The notes below the pieces were generated by a model that was not told the DNA's origin, searched no databases, and worked only from the letters and a program-made list of their open reading frames with translations. A stretch of 64,000 bases of DNA. It comes from Mucilaginibacter sp. (lineage in GTDB: Bacteria; Bacteroidota; Bacteroidia; Sphingobacteriales; Sphingobacteriaceae). Both the position numbers and the translations under genes were made by a program. This document shows, one piece after another, positions 59,224 through 64,000 of this stretch; the stretch's first letter is position 1, and every line of letters begins with the position of its first letter. Location: the NCBI GenBank assembly GCA_028288025.1, contig JAQBOM010000040.1:1-64000 (forward strand), written 5' to 3'.

Positions 59224-60648
59224 ATGTTAAGACAAATCACCACCCCGGTCAAAACCTGTTTAGTATTCGCTTTTTTGTTGCTTAACGCGATATCGTTTGC
59301 ACATGCACAGAGGCGGCCCAGGAGAGCCGCCCCCGCCGGGACGCCGAATGAGATACAGGTAACGCCGTATAAAACCACCATGCTGGCCAACGGTAATGAC
59401 GAGGTGCTCATCAGCGTTAAGCTGATCGATAGCAAAGGCGATACGGTACCTGGCGCAAAACGACTGGTTGAGTTTCACATCAAGGGCGATGCCCGGATCG
59501 TGAAGGTAAACAACGCACAGGGATTTGAAACCCTGCCTCACACCGACAGTACCTCGCAAGCAAATATACGGGGCGGCTGCCAAGTGATATTGCGCGTTGG
59601 CCGTACCAGGGGGAATATCATTTTTAAAGCCACTGCCGATACTTTATGGCCAGGCTCAACCGAGATACATACTGTGCAGCCGGGCATTGCGCACGTGGTC
59701 ACGCGCGATAAATATGTACCCAAAAGAGTTAACGGAAAGATTTTGGGCGCGGATATTTCCTTTTTACCGGAGTTGGAAAATCGGGGCATAAAGTTTTCCG
59801 ACAAAGGCGTGCCCGGCGATGCGATACAACTAATGAAAGCACATGGGTTCAACTATATCCGCTTGCGGATATTTAATGAACCGGCCAATCCGAAAGGTTA
59901 TTCGCCGAAACAGGGCTTTTGCGATTTGGAACATACCAAACAAATGGCCAAGCGCATCAAAGCTGCCGGTATGAAGTTTTTGCTTGATTTTCATTACAGC
60001 GATTACTGGGCCGATCCGCAACAGCAAAATAAACCTGCCGCATGGGTGGGTGAGGATTTTACCGCGCTTAAAAAATCGCTGTATGACTATACAACAAATG
60101 TGATGCAGCAATTGAAAGCCCAGGGCACCGCGCCGGATATGGTACAGGTAGGTAACGAGATAAACCATGGGATGGTTTGGCCCGAAGGAGGGATCAACAA
60201 TCTTGACAGCCTGGCGCAGTTGATATACCAGGGTGTTAAAGCGGTAAAGGCGGTCAGCCCGTCGACTGTTGTGATGCTGCATATCGCTTTGGGCGGCCAG
60301 AACGCCGAGGCCAGGTTCTTCCTGGATAACATGGCCAAACGCAATGTGCCTTTTGATGTGATCGGCCTGTCTTATTACCCCAAATGGCACGGCACGCTTA
60401 CCGACCTGAAAAATAATATGGCCGATCTTTCCGCGCGGTATAAACAGCAGGTAATGGTTGCCGAGTACTCGCAGCTTAAACGCGAAGTAAATGATATTGC
60501 TTTTAGCGTACCAAACGGCAAGGCGGTAGGTTCTTTTATCTGGGAGCCATTAAGTACCTGGGAAGGCATATTTGACCGCAGCGGCAAAGCAAACGATTAC
60601 CTGGATGTGGTTTACCCTGAGATAGCGAAGAAACACCTTGGGGACTAA
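59224..60648 (+). CDS. Arabinogalactan endo-beta-1,4-galactanase (GH53)
   Basis: A secreted galactanase cutting beta-1,4-galactan side chains of pectin. A signal peptide (MLRQITTPVKTCLVFAFLLL, ending SFAHA) is followed by an N-terminal Ig-like/bacterial invasin-like domain of about 150 residues (VTPYKTTMLANGNDEVLISV) and then the GH53 TIM barrel: GADISFLPELENRGIKFSDK, NYIRLRIFNEPANPKGYSP, the acid-base Glu in MVQVGNEINHGMVWPEGG and the nucleophile Glu in VMVAEYSQLK. The ATG at 59224 is chosen by the signal peptide, not the upstream TTG. It could work with SusCD-type import, but the SusCD locus here is about 8 kb away. Confidence 0.9.
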   Translation: MLRQITTPVKTCLVFAFLLLNAISFAHAQRRPRRAAPAGTPNEIQVTPYKTTMLANGNDEVLISVKLIDSKGDTVPGAKRLVEFHIKGDARIVKVNNAQGFETLPHTDSTSQANIRGGCQVILRVGRTRGNIIFKATADTLWPGSTEIHTVQPGIAHVVTRDKYVPKRVNGKILGADISFLPELENRGIKFSDKGVPGDAIQLMKAHGFNYIRLRIFNEPANPKGYSPKQGFCDLEHTKQMAKRIKAAGMKFLLDFHYSDYWADPQQQNKPAAWVGEDFTALKKSLYDYTTNVMQQLKAQGTAPDMVQVGNEINHGMVWPEGGINNLDSLAQLIYQGVKAVKAVSPSTVVMLHIALGGQNAEARFFLDNMAKRNVPFDVIGLSYYPKWHGTLTDLKNNMADLSARYKQQVMVAEYSQLKREVNDIAFSVPNGKAVGSFIWEPLSTWEGIFDRSGKANDYLDVVYPEIAKKHLGD

Positions 60649-60746
60649 TATGAAAGAGGAAAAGTATTGGAACTAACTTTTCAATTTACCCGTATAAAGC
60701 GGCATTGTAATTGTTGGATTTCAAGATTAACTTTATCTTTCATATT

Positions 60747-61145
60747 ATGAACCGCCTGATCACCATAGCTTTATTTGCCGCTTTGTCCTCGTTTAACGCA
60801 TCTGCGCAAGGTACAATTGCCGTTAAAGACGCAGGAAAACACATAGGCCAAACGGTTAAAATTTGCGACAAGGTTTATGGTGGCAAATTCATATCTGTAT
60901 CAAATATTACTGTGCTTTATTTAGGTGGCGACTATCCAAACCAGGCACTTACAGTTATTATTAGCGGAGCCGGAAGGAGTACGTTTAAAGGCCGGCCGGA
61001 GGTTGATGATAAGGGCAAGGATTTTATTGTAACCGGTAAGTTGATTAATTACCAGGGAAAGCCGGGGATAGTGATCAGCCGCCCCGCGCAGCTTAAAGCT
61101 GTATTGATAGACAATAGCAAGCAACCCCCACTAAAGCTACATTAA
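60747..61145 (+). CDS. Secreted OB-fold-like small protein
   Basis: A signal peptide (MNRLITIALFAALSSFNASA, then Q) precedes a small beta-rich domain of about 110 residues: VKDAGKHIGQTVKICDKVYG, NITVLYLGGDYPNQALTVII, DFIVTGKLINYQGKPGIVIS. This is the pattern of periplasmic OB-fold (tRNA_anti-like) proteins of unknown function. The start at 60747 is chosen by the signal peptide rather than an upstream TTG. Confidence 0.75.
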   Translation: MNRLITIALFAALSSFNASAQGTIAVKDAGKHIGQTVKICDKVYGGKFISVSNITVLYLGGDYPNQALTVIISGAGRSTFKGRPEVDDKGKDFIVTGKLINYQGKPGIVISRPAQLKAVLIDNSKQPPLKLH

Positions 61146-61192
61146 TTCGATAGGAAATTAGGCTGGGTACCAGCTTGAATCGGTTGATTGTG

Positions 61193-62263
61193 CTACGCTA
61201 AAACGACTTCCGGTTCCTGTTTGGCTGCTTGTGCATCCATTGGAATAGAAATATAGAATTTACTCCCTTCATCCGGCCCGCTTTCCACCCAAATATGCCC
61301 GTGATTTAACGCCATAAAGTCTTTGCATATTTTCAACCCTAAACCCGGGCTCTTTCCTTTAGAAGCTTTTAAATCGGCGGGCGCGTCAAAAATTTCTTCG
61401 TGGTACCCGGCCTTTATACCGATCCCATTATCCACGACAACAATAGTAGCAAACCCGTCCTTCATTGTGCCTGTTAGCCTGATCGATCCTTTTTCTGGCG
61501 TAAATTTTATAGCGTTTGACACCAGGTTGCGTAAAGTTATGGTGATCATTTCCTCGTCGGCAAATACGCTAATGGACGGCGAAATTTCGTTTACAACCGA
61601 CAGGCTCTTTTGAGTAATAGCCGGGCGCAGCTTATTGATGACACCGTCGGCTGTTTTACTCATATTAAATAATACCGGGTAATAATTAAAGTTCTGTAGC
61701 TGATTTTTTGCCCATATGAGCAAATTATCCACTAATTCAAGCGTACTTAAGCTCGAGACTTTAAAAGCAGGCAGTAATGCTTCAATTTCCGCGGTGGTTA
61801 TATCGCCTTCCTGCCAAAGGTCCAGCAAGCCAATCACCTGTGATATGGGATTGCGTAAATCATGCGAGATGATTGAGAAGATAGTGTCTTTTACTTTATT
61901 GCTGTTTTCGAGTTTTCGGTTTTGTTCCTGGATCAGCTTATTTTTCGTCTTTACCTGCCGGTATAACTGCTCCACAATAACAAGGCCCACGCAAATGATG
62001 ATCACAGTAAATGTACCGATTGACAAAGATGCGCGCTGGTTGTTAATTATTGTTTGATCTTTTTCTTTCTCCGTCTTTAACCTGATATTTTCTTCTTCGC
62101 TGTTGACCTGGTTGGTTTTTGCCTGGTATAGGGCCGTCTCTCTAGTCTTTCTTAAACTATCGGGCACTTTGTTTCCGCCGCTGGCAAAACAAACCGGTAT
62201 GATGCTTAAAATCAAAATTAGGATCAGCAGGCCCTTTTTAAATAGCTTAATCTTTACAAACAT
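61193..62263 (-). CDS. Membrane sensor histidine kinase
   Basis: The N-terminus has a signal/anchor segment (residues about 8-28), a short extracytoplasmic part of about 50 residues and a transmembrane helix (LSIGTFTVIIICVGLVIVEQ). The HisKA segment FSIISHDLRNPISQVIGLLD carries the phospho-His, and HATPase_c motifs follow: NLVSNAIKFTPEKGSI (N box), VVDNGIGI (G1) and GLGLKICKDFM (G2). The sensor part is too short for a TPR sensor; coiled-coil residues such as NSEEENIRLKTEKEKDQTII are like the end of TPR-type kinases, so a TPR region may have been lost. No response regulator is adjacent. Confidence 0.92.
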   Translation of the reverse strand: MFVKIKLFKKGLLILILILSIIPVCFASGGNKVPDSLRKTRETALYQAKTNQVNSEEENIRLKTEKEKDQTIINNQRASLSIGTFTVIIICVGLVIVEQLYRQVKTKNKLIQEQNRKLENSNKVKDTIFSIISHDLRNPISQVIGLLDLWQEGDITTAEIEALLPAFKVSSLSTLELVDNLLIWAKNQLQNFNYYPVLFNMSKTADGVINKLRPAITQKSLSVVNEISPSISVFADEEMITITLRNLVSNAIKFTPEKGSIRLTGTMKDGFATIVVVDNGIGIKAGYHEEIFDAPADLKASKGKSPGLGLKICKDFMALNHGHIWVESGPDEGSKFYISIPMDAQAAKQEPEVVLA

Positions 62264-62448
62264 ATATGAGTTATACGGCTATATATGAACAGTGTTTCAT
62301 ATCTGATGCAAAGTAAACAATTAAATTCGACAGCAGATTTTTGCAATAAAGGCGACCAAACTACTCAGCATTTACACTAATTAGTTTTTTACCAGCCTAA
62401 AACCCTTTTACCTTTTAAATGGTTATAGTAAGCAGTAATATTTTATCT

Positions 62449-63216
62449 ATGAGATCTATCTGGAAAGGCTCACTCGGTTTTGGGCTGGTAAGCATACCTG
62501 TAAAACTATATTCGGCAGTACAAACCAGTTCGCTTGATTTTGATATGCTGGATAGCCGCGACCATTCGCGTATACGTTACCAGCGCGTTAATGAGCATAC
62601 TCACAAAGAAGTGCCCTATGATAAAATTGTGAAAGGCTACAAGCTGAATGATGAATATGTGATTATGGATGAAAATGATTTTGCCGATGCCGCTCCCGAA
62701 AAAAGCAGGATAATTGAGATTGAGAGCTTTGTTGACATAGCTGATGTTAACCCGATGTATTATGAAACATCATATTACACCGAACCCGAAACTAAAAGCA
62801 ACAAGGCATATGCGCTTTTGATACAGGCGCTGATAAAATCGAAAAAGGCCGGGCTGGCCAGGTTTGTGTTGCGCAGCACCGAAAGCCTTTGCATTGTACA
62901 CCCCGTTGAAAAAGTGCTCGTAATAACCCGTATCCGCTTTGCCCAGGAGATACGCAGCACCGAGGATTTAAAAGTTCCGGACATGGAGGTGAGCAAAAAG
63001 GAGCTGGATATGGGACTCGCGCTTATTAATCAATACGCCGAGCATTTTGATGTTTCGAAATTTAAGGATGAATATAAAGATGAATTGTTAAAGATCATCC
63101 AGGCCAAATCAAAAGGGAAACGCGCCACCGTTAAGAAGCTTAAACCTCAAAAAGCCACCGGCGATGATCTGTACGAACAGCTGATGCAAAGCTTAGTGAC
63201 AAAAAAAGGCGCATGA
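62449..63216 (+). CDS. ku: Ku protein (non-homologous end joining)
   Basis: Bacterial Ku binds double-strand DNA ends and recruits LigD. The Ku core is intact: MRSIWKGSLGFGLVSIPVKL, SSLDFDMLDSRDHSRIRYQR, VPYDKIVKGYKLNDEYVIMD, and PMYYETSYYTEPETKSNKAY. The ATG at 62449 gives the classical MRSIWKGSL start, so the in-frame ATG 30 nt upstream is not used. The C-terminus is Lys-rich (KSKGKRATVKKLKPQ). The length of 255 residues is normal. LigD is not in this window. Confidence 0.95.
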   Translation: MRSIWKGSLGFGLVSIPVKLYSAVQTSSLDFDMLDSRDHSRIRYQRVNEHTHKEVPYDKIVKGYKLNDEYVIMDENDFADAAPEKSRIIEIESFVDIADVNPMYYETSYYTEPETKSNKAYALLIQALIKSKKAGLARFVLRSTESLCIVHPVEKVLVITRIRFAQEIRSTEDLKVPDMEVSKKELDMGLALINQYAEHFDVSKFKDEYKDELLKIIQAKSKGKRATVKKLKPQKATGDDLYEQLMQSLVTKKGA

Positions 63217-63469
63217 AATATTGATTAAAGCAAACTGGGGATGGCATAATGCAGTACCAGGGTCGTTAATAAAATAGACAGCAAAAATAGAAGAGCGCAT
63301 TGGTCGCCCCAATCGAGAAAATAAACGATGATTGCCATTTATTTAAGTTGTTGAGTAACATAGGATTAATCGGAATATTTTTCAAAAATGGAAAAAAATT
63401 AACTAAAACGAAATAAAGTGGTATGGTTAATGTGTTTAACTGCGGTACAAACAATCAAATTATAAAGTT

Positions 63470-64000
63470 ATGGAAACCAAAGTAAAAAAATCAGAGCAAA
63501 CGGCGGATTCGCAGGAGTCCGCTTTGAATGAATTATTCATTGATGAATTAAAGGATATTTTTTGGGCCGAGCAGCACTTAGTTAAAGCGCTTCCAAAAAT
63601 GGCGAAAGCGGCAACGTCTGAAAAGCTGCGCACCGCAATTGAAGCCCACCTGGCCGAGACAGAAAACCACGTTAGCCGGTTGGAAAGTGTTTTTGAATCG
63701 ATTGATGAAAAAGCAACCGCCAAAAAATGCGAAGCAATGGCTGGCTTGATCAAAGAGGGTGACGAAATTGTGGCTGATACAGAAAAGGGTACTTATACCA
63801 GGGATATTGGTATTATATCTGCCGCTCAAAAAATTGAGCATTATGAAATAGCCTCGTACGGTACATTAAGAACCCTGGCAAACGTATTGGGTCATAGGGA
63901 AGCCGCCCAACTTTTAGAGGCAACTTTAAAAGAGGAAAAAAATGCCGACGGCTTACTTACCAAGATCGCGGAAAGTGGTATTAACCAATCTGGTGCTCAA
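63470..64000 (+). CDS. YciE/YciF-type ferritin-like (DUF892) protein, truncated by the window edge
   Basis: The visible 177 residues show the DUF892 layout: SALNELFIDELKDIFWAEQH, LVKALPKMAKAATSEKLRTA, IEAHLAETENHVSRLESVFE and YTRDIGIISAAQKIEHYEIA, four helices that provide carboxylate and His ligands of a ferritin-like di-iron centre. The stress-associated role is known for YciF. The frame is open to the last base, so the stop lies outside. The gene is 253 nt after ku. Confidence 0.9.
   Translation, partial: METKVKKSEQTADSQESALNELFIDELKDIFWAEQHLVKALPKMAKAATSEKLRTAIEAHLAETENHVSRLESVFESIDEKATAKKCEAMAGLIKEGDEIVADTEKGTYTRDIGIISAAQKIEHYEIASYGTLRTLANVLGHREAAQLLEATLKEEKNADGLLTKIAESGINQSGAQ

Noticed and set aside
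63266..63454. 62-codon minus-strand frame between ku and the ferritin-like gene
   Set aside because: Low-complexity Phe/Leu/Asn translation of AT-rich spacer with no supporting context.
1..64000. Search for tRNA, rRNA, riboswitches and insertion sequences
   Set aside because: No cloverleaf, rRNA-like stretch, known riboswitch core or transposase could be seen by eye; a tRNAscan or Infernal run would be decisive.

Overview
The window is a chromosomal segment of a Bacteroidota bacterium, most likely Sphingobacteriaceae and close to Mucilaginibacter or Pedobacter. This rests on a SusC/SusD pair with a DUF1735 lipoprotein, a GldN-like protein, OMP_b-brl_3-type receptors, TAnnTTTG-type promoters with a TTTG box about 19-20 nt upstream, almost no Shine-Dalgarno sequences, and characteristic intergenic palindromes. 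The genus is inferred from protein style, not from a search. I saw no rRNA, tRNA, CRISPR array, prophage or intact insertion sequence.

Layout. 1-3.1 kb: end of the str-type ribosomal operon (rpsG, fusA, rpsJ), closed by a terminator. 3.2-10.6 kb: a serine hydrolase, a coiled-coil membrane protein, prephenate dehydrogenase, an M1 aminopeptidase and a C45/phospholipase-B-like lipoprotein. 10.8-15.7 kb (minus strand): rplM-rpsI-rpsB-tsf with a good promoter and terminator, then a separate nagA-pyrH unit. 15.8-22.4 kb: accessory region with a tandem GldN-domain protein, a Crp/Fnr regulator, small lipoproteins, an unrecognised Lys/Ala-rich protein and a DUF2683-YoeB toxin-antitoxin pair whose toxin is frameshifted. 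22.4-25.2 kb: four-gene operon of cytochrome c, YceI, DUF2911 and YVTN-propeller proteins. 25.3-31.9 kb: a RelE/ParE module, a luciferase-like oxidoreductase, a DUF2383 protein, a desaturase, accA, a Spy/CpxP-like protein and a proton antiporter. 32-40.2 kb: murF, recQ, an M14 peptidase and a VapC module. 40.2-51.3 kb: an outer-membrane beta-barrel receptor, a PadR-PspC pair and a SusC-SusD-DUF1735 uptake operon. 51.4-64 kb: DoxX, LD-carboxypeptidase, amidase, ftcD-HxlR, a ferredoxin/reductase pair with LysR, a nitrilase-family enzyme, a GH53 galactanase, a histidine kinase, Ku and a truncated YciE-type ferritin-like gene.

Most genes are housekeeping or common Bacteroidota accessory genes. 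The unusual content is (a) an orphan secreted protein made of two consecutive GldN (type IX secretion ring) domains, (b) a 10-bp palindrome shared by the PadR promoter and the M1-aminopeptidase promoter, suggesting a small regulon, and (c) intergenic DNA dominated by two repeat classes: long nested palindromes of about 90-280 bp, and degenerate short-period phrases that recur at unrelated loci and sometimes reach into coding sequence (murF, the end of the Spy-like gene). All functional statements are from reading the sequence; no database search was run.
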